NCBI RefSeq assembly: GCF_038396845.1
Contig: NZ_CP151587.1
Location: 2,268,001-2,332,000 of the forward strand
Reading direction: 5' to 3'
DNA length: 64,000 bases
DNA from: Gymnodinialimonas sp. 57CJ19
GTDB taxonomy: Bacteria; Pseudomonadota; Alphaproteobacteria; Rhodobacterales; Rhodobacteraceae
Positions 27,137-35,852 of the stretch are shown one piece after another. The translations under genes and the position numbers were made by a program. The notes under the pieces are model-generated. The model was given only the letters and a program-made list of their open reading frames with translations. It searched no databases and was not told where the DNA came from. How positions within the stretch are numbered: the first letter of the stretch is position 1; each line of letters starts with the position of its first letter.

Positions 27137-28219
27137 ATGCCCAAGAATATCCGCGCCGCCGTTTGCCACAGCCATGGCGCGCCGCTCAGTATCGAAACGG
27201 TCACCCTGCGCGACCCCGGCCCCGGAGAGGTCGAAGTCACCCTGGAGGCGGTGGCGATCTGCCACTCCGATATCTCCTATATGGAGGGCGCCTGGGGCGG
27301 TGATTTGCCCGCGATTTATGGTCATGAGGCGGCGGGGAAAGTCACCGCCGTGGGCGCGGGCGTCGCCCTGCAAGAAGGGGACCGGGTGATCGTCACCCTC
27401 GCCAAATCCTGCGGCCAATGCCCGTCCTGCGCCTCTGCGCAACCCATGTACTGCGCCGGCAACACGCCTGAGGCTCAGGTGATCACAACCCCAAACGGCG
27501 CCCCCGTGGTAAAAGCCATGAACTGCGGCGCCTTCGCCGAGGCCGTTGTGGTAGACGCCAGCCAGACCGCTCTCATCGGCGATGATATCCCCTCAGATGT
27601 GGCCTGCCTTCTGGCCTGCGGCGTGCCCACGGGGCTTGGTGCGGCGATCAACACGGCCAAGGTCAAACCCGGCGACAAGGTGGTGGTGATCGGGGCAGGG
27701 GGCGTGGGCCTCAACGCCATCCAAGGCGCGCGCATCGCGGGTGCGGCCCGGATCGTCGCCATGGATCTCGAAGAAAAGAAGCTCGCTGACGCCATCGAGT
27801 TCGGCGCCACCGATACGCTCCCCGCCCAAACCGACAAGCCTTGGAAGGCCCTCTCCAAGCTGCTCGGCGGCACCCTGGCCGACCATGTCTTTGTCTCCGT
27901 GGGCGCCATCCCCGCCTACGAGTCCGCCCTGCGCCTGCTCGCCCCCCGGGGCACCGCCTATGCCGTCGGCATGACCCACAATGGCGAAACCACCCCCTAC
28001 GAGCCGGTCATTTTCGCCGCCACCGGCCAAGGCATCCGTGGCTCCTTCCTGGGCGAAGTGGTCCTGAAACGCGATATCCCCTGGATGGTCGACCTCTACA
28101 GCCAAGGCCGCCTGAAACTCGACGAACTCATCTCCGCCCGTTGGTCCCTCGATCAGATAAACGAGGCGATCTCCGACACCAACACAGGCCAGGCCCGCCG
28201 CAACGTCATCACCTTCTGA
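27137..28219 (+). CDS. Zinc-dependent alcohol dehydrogenase
   Basis: Medium-chain dehydrogenase of 360 residues. Catalytic zinc ligands are C42 (ICHSD), H63-E64 (YGHEAAG) and a cysteine in LLACGVPTG. The structural zinc site is C92, C95, C98 and C106 in CGQCPSCASAQPMYC. The Rossmann motif is VVVIGAGGVGLNAIQ followed by an acidic residue (AMDLEEKK), suggesting NAD specificity. The ATG has CCGGAGAG upstream. It resembles aryl-alcohol or glutathione-linked class dehydrogenases; the substrate is not determined. Confidence 0.9.
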   Translation: MPKNIRAAVCHSHGAPLSIETVTLRDPGPGEVEVTLEAVAICHSDISYMEGAWGGDLPAIYGHEAAGKVTAVGAGVALQEGDRVIVTLAKSCGQCPSCASAQPMYCAGNTPEAQVITTPNGAPVVKAMNCGAFAEAVVVDASQTALIGDDIPSDVACLLACGVPTGLGAAINTAKVKPGDKVVVIGAGGVGLNAIQGARIAGAARIVAMDLEEKKLADAIEFGATDTLPAQTDKPWKALSKLLGGTLADHVFVSVGAIPAYESALRLLAPRGTAYAVGMTHNGETTPYEPVIFAATGQGIRGSFLGEVVLKRDIPWMVDLYSQGRLKLDELISARWSLDQINEAISDTNTGQARRNVITF

Positions 28220-28272
28220 TCACGCGCGCCGCTCTTCCATTCACCTTGGCCATACACCTCTAGGGGGTCTGG

Positions 28273-28284
28273 GGGACTAGTCCC
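28273..28284. repeat. 12-bp palindrome upstream of the enolase-superfamily gene
   Basis: Perfect palindrome GGGACTAGTCCC ending 17 nt before the start codon, inside a G-rich stretch. It may be an operator, the end of the dehydrogenase transcript, or part of a dispersed intergenic repeat. Confidence 0.3.
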
Positions 28285-28301
28285 TCATTCACGCAACTGA
28301 C

Positions 28302-29522
28302 ATGAAACTCGACAATCTCGAAATTTTCGCCACAGCCCCACCTCCGCCCGGCTGGGGCGGGCGCTATTGGCTGATCGTCCGCCTCACCACCGATACTGGC
28401 CTCACCGGCCTTGGAGAGGTCTATGCCGCAGGCGTCGGTCCCAAAGCCATGCAGGCCGTCATCGAAGATGTCTTCTCCCGCCACATGCGCGGCGAAGACC
28501 CCGCCAATATCGAGCTGATGTCACGCCGCGCGCATTCGTCGGGCTTCACCCAACGCCCCGACCCCACCGTGCTCGGCGCCTTCTCCGGCCTCGAAATTGC
28601 CTGCTGGGATATCCTCGGCAAGGCCCGTGACTGCCCGGTCTACGCGCTTCTGGGCGGCAAGATGAACGGCAAAATTCGCGCCTATACCTACCTCTACCCC
28701 GAACCCCACCACGACCCCGTGGCCTTCTGGACATCTCCCGAAATGGCCGCCGAAAGCGCACTTGCCCGGGTGGACGAAGGCTATACGGCGATCAAGTTCG
28801 ATCCCGCTGGCCCCTACACGATCCGGGGCGGCCATATGCCCGCGCTCAGCGATATTGACCTCTCTGCCCGCTTTTGTGCTGCGATCCGGGATGCGGTAGG
28901 CACAAGGGCCGATCTGCTGTTTGGCACCCATGGGCAATTTTCTCCAGCGGGGGCAATCCGACTGGCCCAAGCTATTGCGCCCCATGATCCGCTTTGGTTT
29001 GAGGAACCCCTTCCCCCTGATAACCTTCCCGGATTGGCAGAGATCGCCGCCCATACCCCGATCCCCATCGCCACGGGCGAACGGCTCACCACGGTTGGGG
29101 AATTTGCCCAGGCGCTGCACCACGGGGCGCGGATCTTGCAGCCCGCCTTGGGCCGTGCAGGCGGAATATGGGAGGGGAAGAAAATCGCCACCCTCGCCGC
29201 CGCCTTTGGGGCGCAGCTTGCGCCGCATCTCTATGCCGGACCGGTGGAATGGGCCGCGAATGTGCATCTGGGTGTCAGCTGTCCGAACCTTCTGATGGTG
29301 GAGGCGATCGAGACCCCGTTCCATGACGCGCTCGTCACTGGGCGGCCCCGGGTCGACAACGGCTTTGTCGCGGCCCCCGATGCCCCCGGCCTTGGGATCA
29401 CGCTGAACGATGATGTGGCCCTTGCAAACCTCTATACGGGCGATCGTTTGCACCTAGAGATGCAGGAAGCGCCCTGTGATTGGCAGAACGGCAATACCTT
29501 TGGGGGCGGCCCGGTGGATTAG
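28302..29522 (+). CDS. Mandelate racemase/muconate lactonizing enzyme family protein
   Basis: Enolase-superfamily protein of 406 residues, with capping domain (about 1-120) and TIM barrel. The second and third metal ligands are present: E234 in WFEEPLPPDN and E260 in IATGERL. The first, normally an aspartate 26 residues before the second, is G208 in LLFGTHGQFSP; H210, equivalent to the general acid/base of galactonate dehydratase-like members, is kept. A late histidine lies in LAPHLYAGPVEWA. The neighbours (zinc dehydrogenase, FadR-type regulator) suggest sugar acid or aromatic catabolism. The reaction cannot be assigned. Confidence 0.88.
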   Translation: MKLDNLEIFATAPPPPGWGGRYWLIVRLTTDTGLTGLGEVYAAGVGPKAMQAVIEDVFSRHMRGEDPANIELMSRRAHSSGFTQRPDPTVLGAFSGLEIACWDILGKARDCPVYALLGGKMNGKIRAYTYLYPEPHHDPVAFWTSPEMAAESALARVDEGYTAIKFDPAGPYTIRGGHMPALSDIDLSARFCAAIRDAVGTRADLLFGTHGQFSPAGAIRLAQAIAPHDPLWFEEPLPPDNLPGLAEIAAHTPIPIATGERLTTVGEFAQALHHGARILQPALGRAGGIWEGKKIATLAAAFGAQLAPHLYAGPVEWAANVHLGVSCPNLLMVEAIETPFHDALVTGRPRVDNGFVAAPDAPGLGITLNDDVALANLYTGDRLHLEMQEAPCDWQNGNTFGGGPVD

Positions 29523-29532
29523 GCCGAGGTCG

Positions 29533-29623
29533 CCCCGGGCCAAGGCCCGGTTTACGCCCGGCGCGGATACTTCGGGGCACCGCGCGGTGTGTCGCCCTCG
29601 GTAGACCGGGCCTTGGCCCGGGG
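29533..29623. repeat. 19-bp inverted repeat between convergent genes
   Basis: Perfect arms at 29533-29551 and 29605-29623 separated by 53 nt. Each arm is itself nearly palindromic (CCGGGCC-AA-GGCCCGG). It lies between the stops of two convergent genes and may terminate both, or be a REP-like element. The downstream arm ends 10 nt before the regulator's stop codon. Confidence 0.6.
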
Positions 29624-29633
29624 CCGTCCCCGC

Positions 29634-30401
29634 CTAACGCTCCACCTCTTGGGCATATCGCAATTGCGCGATTTCTTCGTTCTTCCGTGTGGCTTTCAAC
29701 GTGGCCATCTGTTCCTTCACGTAGTCCAGATGGTGAATGATGGCAGCCTTCGCGGCCTCTGGATCGCGTTCCTGGATGGCGTTGTTCATGGCGCGGTGTT
29801 GTTCCAGAAGGATGTCGCGGGTGGCGCGGTTCTTGAACATTTGCTGTCGGTTGAAGAACACCCCCTGGCGCAACAGATCGAAACTGGCGCGCATCATATG
29901 CAGCAGCACGACGTTGTGGCTGGCCTCAATGATCGCCAAATGGAACTCCGCATCCAAGGCGGCCTCATCGGCGGGGTTGCGTTTGCGGTGAGCCGCTTCC
30001 ATCTTCTGCAAGATCACCCCGATCACCTTCAGGTCCGTGTCCGAGCCATGAATGGCGGCACGTTCTGCGGCGATGCCTTCAAGGTCCTGGCGGAACGAGA
30101 TGTAATCAAAAACCGCTTCTTCGTGGGCCGACAGAAGCGCGATCAACGCGGGTGAAAAGGCGGATCCCAGAACATCGGCCACATAGATCCCCGCGCCGGC
30201 GCGGGTTGCCAGAAGCCCCTTTTCCTGCAACTCGGATACCGCCTCGCGGAGGCTGGGGCGGGACACGCCAAGGCGTTCGCTCAACTCCCGCTCCGAGGGC
30301 AAGCGTTCCCCGGGGCGCAGGATGCCGCGCAGGATCAATTGTTCGATTTGCTTGACGACCGAGCGAGAGAGCTTTTCCGCTTCGACACGTTGAAATGGCA
30401 T
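29634..30401 (-). CDS. GntR/FadR-family transcriptional regulator
   Basis: Regulator of 255 residues: N-terminal winged helix (GERLPSERELSERLGVSRPS) and C-terminal FCD ligand-binding domain with the metal-coordinating pattern DAEFHLAI, EQHRAM and IIHHLDYV. Such proteins usually bind organic acids. I chose the ATG at 30401 (protein start MPFQRVEAEKLS, GAGGG-rich sequence upstream) over one 39 nt earlier. It is convergent with the enolase-superfamily gene and likely regulates that gene and/or the dehydrogenase. A candidate operator lies just upstream. Confidence 0.92.
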   Translation of the reverse strand: MPFQRVEAEKLSRSVVKQIEQLILRGILRPGERLPSERELSERLGVSRPSLREAVSELQEKGLLATRAGAGIYVADVLGSAFSPALIALLSAHEEAVFDYISFRQDLEGIAAERAAIHGSDTDLKVIGVILQKMEAAHRKRNPADEAALDAEFHLAIIEASHNVVLLHMMRASFDLLRQGVFFNRQQMFKNRATRDILLEQHRAMNNAIQERDPEAAKAAIIHHLDYVKEQMATLKATRKNEEIAQLRYAQEVER

Positions 30402-30433
30402 GGGCCCTCTGCCTCCCTCAGCCTTGGCGGAAT

Positions 30434-30452
30434 TGGTCAAACGATATGACCA
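30434..30452. promoter_or_regulatory. Candidate autoregulatory operator of the FadR-type regulator
   Basis: Dyad TGGTCA-AACGATA-TGACCA centred about 42 nt upstream of the regulator's ATG. FadR-subfamily operators commonly contain TGGT...ACCA half-sites; the spacing here is longer than in the best-known examples. Confidence 0.5.
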
Positions 30453-30497
30453 CGGCCGGGGTCTGTCTACCCGAGATCACGGGGCCAGATACGAAAG

Positions 30498-30520
30498 CGG
30501 CCCGCCCAAAGGGCAGGCCG
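30498..30520 (-). terminator. Terminator after the OmpA-family gene
   Basis: Ten-base arms with a single mismatch (CGGCCTGCCC / GGGCGGGCCG on the minus strand) and a TTT loop, followed by CTTTCG on the minus strand, 42 nt after the ompA-like stop. Confidence 0.6.
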
Positions 30521-30561
30521 GTGTCATGCCGGTGTCATTTTGTACGTGCGAGAAGTCGCCC

Positions 30562-31224
30562 TTAGCGGGGGCGAATGATGACTTCGACCCGGCGGTTTTG
30601 CTGGCGCCCCTCGGGGGTGAGGTTGGTGGCAATCGGCTCGCTTTCGCCGCGCCCGGAAGACCGCACACGCGAAGGGGCGACGCCCGCCTCGAGCAGGACG
30701 CCGGCCACACCTTGAGCGCGACGGGTGGAGAGGTCCTGATTATAGCCCGCGGACCCGGTGTTGTCGGTGTGGCCCACCACCTGCACATCGGTGGCCGGGT
30801 ATTGGTTCAAGTTGTTGGCCAATGCCCGCAGGTCCGCTTGCAGACCGGCCCGGATGGCGGCGCTATCGACGTCGAACAAGATGCCTTCGGGCATGGTGAC
30901 GACAAGCTCTGATCCGGTGTTCTCGATCAGGATGCGGTCGTTGGAGAGCGCCCCGCGCAGGTCCTGTGCCTGACGGTCCAGCGCGTTGCCGATCAGCCCG
31001 CCTGCGGCGGCACCCGCTGCCGCGCCAAGCACCGCATTGCGGCCCTGGTTTTCGCCGCTGGCTGTTGCGCCGAGGAAGCCGCCCAAGAGGCCGCCGATGA
31101 CCGCGCCGTCACGGGTGCGGTTTTGGCCGTTGGCGGTTGTAGGGGCCACGGTGTTGCCGACGCAGGCCGTCAGGGCCAATGCGCTGGCGGTGGCCAGAAT
31201 GAGGGGTTTGATATGTCGTGCCAT
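30562..31224 (-). CDS. OmpA-family outer-membrane lipoprotein
   Basis: Lipoprotein of 220 residues. The signal peptide ends in the lipobox LTAC (C21). A glycine-zipper segment follows (about 42-80, GGLLGGFLGATASG and GAAAGAAAGGLIGNAL), then a C-terminal OmpA peptidoglycan-binding domain (about 105-220) with VVGHTDNTGSAGYNQDLS and the terminal NRRVEVIIRP. It resembles YiaD/Pal-like proteins that tether the outer membrane to peptidoglycan. Monocistronic. Confidence 0.92.
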   Translation of the reverse strand: MARHIKPLILATASALALTACVGNTVAPTTANGQNRTRDGAVIGGLLGGFLGATASGENQGRNAVLGAAAGAAAGGLIGNALDRQAQDLRGALSNDRILIENTGSELVVTMPEGILFDVDSAAIRAGLQADLRALANNLNQYPATDVQVVGHTDNTGSAGYNQDLSTRRAQGVAGVLLEAGVAPSRVRSSGRGESEPIATNLTPEGRQQNRRVEVIIRPR

Positions 31225-31402
31225 GAGTGTAGCCCTTTGCCTGTTATCCCGTTTCCCGCGGGAGTTATTGCGGCCTTTATATCAAGCTGTGGCGGTTGGC
31301 ACAGGGGTAAAGTGCGACTGCCGGGGGCGCGGGCGGGCCCTGGCCGATTTTGGCGGCTTTTCAGACGGCTCCTCCGGGCGGGGCCCGTCATCGCCGCATC
31401 TC

Positions 31403-32251
31403 TCAGGCCGCGCCATCTTCCGTTGTGGCGGCTTCCCAGGCCAGCATGGCCCGCTTCACCGGAAGGCCCCAATGGTAACCGCCCAGACCGCCGGATTTGC
31501 GCAACGCGCGGTGGCAGGGGATCAACCACGAGATCGGATTGCGCCCCACCGCTGTGCCCACGGCGCGCACGGCACGGGGCTTGCCGATGGCGCCTGCAAT
31601 CTCGGAGTAGGTGGTGACGTGGCCCGTGGGGATCGACAGCAAGGCTTCCCACACTTTGATCTGGAACGGGGCGCCGATCAGCGACAGATGTAAGTCGCCC
31701 GTGCCATGGAACGCGGCTTCGGCCATGGGCCTGAGAGAGGCGGCGTCTTCCACATATTCGGCATTGGGCCAGCGTGAGCAGAGGTCGTCCATCGCGGCTT
31801 CCGGCCCGGTCTCTGCGGCGAAACCGATGCCGCAGATGCCTTTCTCGGTGGCCATCACCAGGGCGGGGCCAAAGGGGCTGTCAAACCACCCCCAACGGAT
31901 CGTCAGGCCCTTGCCGCCGCTGGCATAGGTTCCGGGGCTCATCGCTTCCCATCTCAGGAACAGGTCGTGCAGCCGCCCGCCGCTGGTCAGCCCGGTCTCC
32001 CCCACCGTGTCGAGCACGGTAAAGCGGTCCGCCAGCAGGCGGCGGGCGTGATCCAGCGTCAGGTATTGTTGATACCGCTTGGGACTGACGCCGACCCACC
32101 CGCTGAAGGTGCGCTGGAAATGAGCCGGGCTCATGCCGAGGGCCTTTGCCAAATCATCAAGCGATTGGTGTGGGTTAGCGTCAATCAGGTCCAACGCCCG
32201 GCGCATGACGTTGAAGTGGTAGCTGCCGGATGGGTCTTGGTCTTGGGGCAT
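31403..32251 (-). CDS. Ada-like AraC-HTH / methylated-DNA-protein cysteine methyltransferase
   Basis: Protein of 282 residues joining an N-terminal AraC-type helix-turn-helix (about 10-105, LAKALGMSPAHFQRTFSGWV) to a C-terminal O6-alkylguanine methyltransferase with the acceptor cysteine in IPCHRAL and the HTH2 segment VWEALLSIPTGHVTTYSEIA. The Ada N-terminal zinc domain that reads methylphosphotriesters is absent, so the usual methyl-switch for transcription activation is missing. It is divergent from nth, another base-damage repair gene. Confidence 0.91.
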   Translation of the reverse strand: MPQDQDPSGSYHFNVMRRALDLIDANPHQSLDDLAKALGMSPAHFQRTFSGWVGVSPKRYQQYLTLDHARRLLADRFTVLDTVGETGLTSGGRLHDLFLRWEAMSPGTYASGGKGLTIRWGWFDSPFGPALVMATEKGICGIGFAAETGPEAAMDDLCSRWPNAEYVEDAASLRPMAEAAFHGTGDLHLSLIGAPFQIKVWEALLSIPTGHVTTYSEIAGAIGKPRAVRAVGTAVGRNPISWLIPCHRALRKSGGLGGYHWGLPVKRAMLAWEAATTEDGAA

Positions 32252-32370
32252 GGCTCGGATCTCCGTTAACGGGATTAACCTATCGCAGAGCGCCGCCGTT
32301 TCGCGACCCGCTTCTTGCGGGAAGGGTGGGGGGCTTGCCCGCCCGCCCGTGTCGCGCCAAAAGGGACGCT

Positions 32371-33042
32371 ATGGCAAAAGCGCTTCCATATCATACGATT
32401 CACGAGATCTTCACGCGGTTCCGCGATGCCGAGGCCGAACCCAAGGGCGAATTGCACCACGTCAACGTCTATACGCTGGTGGTCGCGGTGGCGCTGTCGG
32501 CGCAGGCGACGGATGCGGGCGTGAACCGGGCCACGGCCGAGCTGTTCAAGATCGCCGACACGCCGCAAAAGATGCTCGACCTTGGGTTGGAGGCGGTGAC
32601 GGAGCACATAAAAACCATTGGCCTCTACCGGAATAAAGCCAAGAATGTCATCAAGTTAAGCCAGATACTGGTGGATGAATACGGGGGCGAGGTGCCCTCA
32701 TCGCGCACGGCGTTGCAATCGCTGCCGGGGGTGGGGCGCAAGACCGCGAATGTGGTGCTGAACATGTGGTGGGGGATGCCCGCACAGGCGGTGGACACCC
32801 ATATCTTCCGCGTCGGCAACCGGACGCTGATTGCGCCGGGCAAGGACGTGGAAGCGGTGGAACGCGCCGTCGAGGATAACGTCCCCGCCGAATTCCAACT
32901 GCACGCCCATCACTGGCTCATCCTTCACGGTCGCTACATCTGCGTGGCGCGCAAACCCAAGTGCGGCGCTTGTCTGATCCGCGACCTCTGCGTTTTTGAA
33001 GACAAGACACCCGATCCCTTGCCCGGAAAGGCCAAAAGATGA
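32371..33042 (+). CDS. nth: Endonuclease III
   Basis: DNA glycosylase/AP lyase of 223 residues that removes oxidised pyrimidines. The helix-hairpin-helix is LPGVGRKTANVVL with the catalytic lysine K124; the catalytic aspartate is D142 in AVDTHIFRVGNR. The 4Fe-4S ligands are spaced C-x6-C-x2-C-x5-C in CVARKPKCGACLIRDLC. The ATG at 32371 has AAGGGA upstream; open frame before it is not conserved. It overlaps the RidA gene by 4 nt. Confidence 0.96.
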   Translation: MAKALPYHTIHEIFTRFRDAEAEPKGELHHVNVYTLVVAVALSAQATDAGVNRATAELFKIADTPQKMLDLGLEAVTEHIKTIGLYRNKAKNVIKLSQILVDEYGGEVPSSRTALQSLPGVGRKTANVVLNMWWGMPAQAVDTHIFRVGNRTLIAPGKDVEAVERAVEDNVPAEFQLHAHHWLILHGRYICVARKPKCGACLIRDLCVFEDKTPDPLPGKAKR

Positions 33043-33428
33043 GCCGTCAGAATGTTTCTTCCGGGTCTTATCTGGAGCCTCAGATCGGATTCTCGCGGGC
33101 GGTGCGCATCGGCAATATCGTGGCCATCGGCGGCACGGCTCCGATTGCCGCGGGCGGCGGCACCGATTGCGTCGGCGACGTATACGGCCAGACGAAGCGC
33201 TGCCTCGAGATTGCATTAACGGCGTTAACGGATGCGGGCGGCAGCGTGTCCGATGTCATCCGCACCCGCATAATTTTGACTGATATCAACACCTTCAAGG
33301 ACGCAGCCCGCGCCCACGCCGAGGTGTTCACCGACATCCGCCCCGTCACCACGGTGATGGCGGTTTCCGCATTTGTTGATCCCGACTGGTTGGTCGAGAT
33401 CGAACTCGACGCCATTCTAAAGGACTAG
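33039..33428 (+). CDS. RidA/YjgF-family protein
   Basis: Protein of 129 residues, RidA superfamily, whose best-known members hydrolyse reactive enamine/imine intermediates. The active-site arginine is in VIRTRIILTD and the C-terminal glutamate in VEIELDAI. It is coupled to nth by an ATGA overlap and followed after 5 nt by a PfkB kinase, so all three are probably one transcript. It falls closer to the RidA-like 1-7 subgroups than to canonical RidA, so the substrate is uncertain. Confidence 0.88.
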   Translation: MSRQNVSSGSYLEPQIGFSRAVRIGNIVAIGGTAPIAAGGGTDCVGDVYGQTKRCLEIALTALTDAGGSVSDVIRTRIILTDINTFKDAARAHAEVFTDIRPVTTVMAVSAFVDPDWLVEIELDAILKD

Positions 33429-33433
33429 AACCC

Positions 33434-34426
33434 ATGGCCCAGAAATACGACCTTGTCGGCATCGGCAACGCGATTGTTGACGTGATCTCTCATGGGGATG
33501 AGAGCTTTTTGGACAATATGGGAATCCAGAAAGGCATCATGCAGCTGATCGAACGCGAACGCGCCGAGATCCTTTACGGCGCGATGACCGACCGTGTGCA
33601 AGCGCCCGGCGGTTCCGTTGCGAACACGGTCGCGGGGGCCGGGACCTTGGGCCTGAAAGCAGCGTTTCTTGGAAAAGTGAAATCCGACGCGTTGGGCAAG
33701 TTCTATGCAGATGGCATGACGTCGGACGGAATCGACTTTCCCAATCCGCCCGTAGATGGCGATGTGCCGCCCACGTCACGGTCGATGATTTTCGTCTCTC
33801 CCGATGGGGAACGCTCGATGAATACCTATCTGGGCGCGGGCGCAGACTTTGACGAAGGCGACGTGGACGCAGGCGTTGCGGGCGACACGCGGTATCTGTT
33901 TCTGGAGGGATACCTCTATGACAAGGACGAGGGAAAACGCGCCTTCAGAGCCGCCGCGCAAGCCTGCCACAAGGGCGGCGGCAAGGCCGGTGTTTCGCTG
34001 TCCGACCCCTTCTGCGTGGACCGTCACCGCGACGATTTCCGGCGCTTGATCGCCGAGGAAATGGACTTCACCCTCGGCAATGAAGAAGAGTGGCTTTCGC
34101 TTTACCAGGTGGAGGATATCGAGGCCGCGCTGGCCGAAGCCGCGGCCGATTGTGAGACGGTGGTTTGCACCCGCTCGGGCGACCCGGTGATCTTGATCCG
34201 CGACGGCGAGCGTGTCGAAGTGCCGGTTAATCGGGTCACGCCGGTGGATGCCACAGGCGCGGGCGATCAGTTTGCAGCGGGTTTCCTTTACGGTGTCGCC
34301 ACAGGACAAACCCTTGAGGTCGCAGGTAAAATGGGCGTCGCTGCGGCGGCAGAGGTTATCGCCCATGTGGGCCCCCGCCCCAAGCGCCCCCTGCGTGAGG
34401 TCTTTGCCGAGCAAGGTTTGATCTAA
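33434..34426 (+). CDS. PfkB-family kinase, adenosine kinase-like
   Basis: Sugar/nucleoside kinase of 330 residues with the N-terminal VGIGNAIVDVI motif, the substrate loop QAPGGSVANTVAGAGTLG and the catalytic C-terminal motif DATGAGDQFAAGFLYG with the base aspartate. The overall pattern matches the alphaproteobacterial adenosine kinase group (FLGKVKSDALGKFYADGM). The reaction would phosphorylate adenosine with ATP; a ribokinase-like activity is the main alternative. Confidence 0.88.
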   Translation: MAQKYDLVGIGNAIVDVISHGDESFLDNMGIQKGIMQLIERERAEILYGAMTDRVQAPGGSVANTVAGAGTLGLKAAFLGKVKSDALGKFYADGMTSDGIDFPNPPVDGDVPPTSRSMIFVSPDGERSMNTYLGAGADFDEGDVDAGVAGDTRYLFLEGYLYDKDEGKRAFRAAAQACHKGGGKAGVSLSDPFCVDRHRDDFRRLIAEEMDFTLGNEEEWLSLYQVEDIEAALAEAAADCETVVCTRSGDPVILIRDGERVEVPVNRVTPVDATGAGDQFAAGFLYGVATGQTLEVAGKMGVAAAAEVIAHVGPRPKRPLREVFAEQGLI

Positions 34427-34441
34427 GGTAGAGGCGGGCAC

Positions 34442-35161
34442 ATGGCGGACCTTATTGCACAGTTGAACATGGGCACGGGCAGCATTGCGATCTTGCTGGT
34501 TGGGCTGGTGTTCAAGCTTGCGGGGTTCGCGGTGCGCGATGAGATGTGGCTGCGGGTCCTGGTGGTATGCGGCTTCATCTGCGACGCCGCGTATTACTTC
34601 TTCCGCGCGGATCCGATCTTGCCTTCTGTCTTCTCGAACATCGCGCTACTCAGCATCAACGTGGTGCTGATCGTGGCCATCGTGTCCGAGCGGACAACGT
34701 GGCGGATGTCTGCGGATGACCGGCAGACGTTCAGCCATTTCTCGACCCTCACACCGGGACAGTTCCGCCGCCTGAGAAAGATGGTTAAGGCAGAGCTCGC
34801 CGACGCGGGCACCGTGCTGACACAAGAGGGCGCGCCAGTGGATGACCTGATGTTGGTCTTCGCCCCCACGATCACCATCACCAAGGGGGGCGAGAGCTTT
34901 CCGATCCGAGGTCCGGCTTTCGTGGGGGAGATTGCATTTTTGACAGGCAACGTCTCCAGCGCCGATGTGACCTTGCCCGATGGCGGCACGGTTTTGCGCG
35001 TGGATAGCACGGTTTTGCGCAAACATATGGCGCACTCGCCTGCGTTCAAGAACGCGATGACCGCGCTTTTCGGGGCAGAGTTGGCGCGCAAGGTGGCGGA
35101 GTCGGTGCCGATCGTCCCAGCCGTCGGGGCGGAGAAGGTTAACGACGTTAACCCCTCTTGA
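34442..35161 (+). CDS. Membrane protein with degenerate cyclic-nucleotide-binding (Popeye-like) domain
   Basis: Protein of 239 residues. Three membrane helices occupy about residues 13-30, 36-54 and 60-80; a cytoplasmic cNMP-binding-like beta roll follows (about 100-215). The phosphate-binding cassette is recognisable (FVGEIAFLTGNVSSADVTL), but the arginine that contacts the cyclic phosphate in CRP-type domains is replaced by serine. Three helices plus a divergent cNMP fold is the layout of Popeye-domain proteins. Its stop is 1 nt from the stop of a similar, convergent gene, and a class III cyclase is close by. Confidence 0.75.
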   Translation: MADLIAQLNMGTGSIAILLVGLVFKLAGFAVRDEMWLRVLVVCGFICDAAYYFFRADPILPSVFSNIALLSINVVLIVAIVSERTTWRMSADDRQTFSHFSTLTPGQFRRLRKMVKAELADAGTVLTQEGAPVDDLMLVFAPTITITKGGESFPIRGPAFVGEIAFLTGNVSSADVTLPDGGTVLRVDSTVLRKHMAHSPAFKNAMTALFGAELARKVAESVPIVPAVGAEKVNDVNPS

Positions 35162-35162
35162 A

Positions 35163-35852
35163 TTAGGGCGCTACGACGGCCCGCTCGCGGTTGGCGGCGT
35201 CAATCTTGCGCTGCGCCTCAATCTGCAAGGCGCCCGAAACGGCGAGGGCGAAGGCATGATCCGCCTCCAACTCTCGGATCAGGGCGGCGCGGGGCAGGGT
35301 GAAAATATGGGCCTCGGCCGTTATCTCGACATCGGCGGTGGCCTCTCCGCCATGTTGAATCGTTAACTCTCCGATCAACGCGCCAGGGCTAAGGATGGCG
35401 ACCGTCGCACCATGGGCGCGGACATCGGCCTGGCCTGATCCGATGTAAATCAGCTCGTGAACCATGGTGCCCTGACGCGACACAACCGTGCCGGGGCTGA
35501 CGGTTTGCCAGCGCCCCAAACGCAGGAATTTACGTGCCAGATGGGGCGGAAGGGTGCTGAAATGGGCGGCAAGAAACGCCTGTTCGTCGGGCGTGAACCG
35601 GGCTTGGCTGTGGTGCCACGCCAACCGCGCCAATCCCACCACGGATAGGACGATCCAGAAAACCTGGATCAACGCCGAAGACAGGTTGAATGCCTCGTTC
35701 AAGCTGATCAACACGGCCGAGGCGGCAAGTAAATTCATCGCCGTGTAGGTGAGAGAGCTGCCGCGCAGAAGGCCCAGTTGCAGGCCGCCGTAAGCCGATA
35801 GGTAAAGGGCAACCCCCAGCAGGCCGGAGGCCGACCAGATCGAATATTCCAT
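35163..35852 (-). CDS. Second membrane-anchored cNMP-binding-like protein
   Basis: Protein of 229 residues with the same layout as its convergent neighbour: helices at about 7-25, 30-52 and 58-75, then a cNMP-binding-like domain with LSPGALIGELTIQHGGEATADVEI. The GEL of the cassette is kept, but the cyclic-phosphate arginine position is threonine. A polar segment RFTPDEQAFLAAHFSTLPP links the two parts and resembles the neighbour's SADDRQTFSHFSTLTP, supporting common ancestry. The ATG at 35852 begins the first hydrophobic helix. It is divergent from the CHASE2 cyclase gene. Confidence 0.78.
   Translation of the reverse strand: MEYSIWSASGLLGVALYLSAYGGLQLGLLRGSSLTYTAMNLLAASAVLISLNEAFNLSSALIQVFWIVLSVVGLARLAWHHSQARFTPDEQAFLAAHFSTLPPHLARKFLRLGRWQTVSPGTVVSRQGTMVHELIYIGSGQADVRAHGATVAILSPGALIGELTIQHGGEATADVEITAEAHIFTLPRAALIRELEADHAFALAVSGALQIEAQRKIDAANRERAVVAP

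Noticed and set aside
26993..27442. 150-codon N-terminal extension of PcaD
   Set aside because: It runs antisense through the promoter and first part of the alcohol dehydrogenase gene; the conserved PcaD N-terminus begins at 26992.
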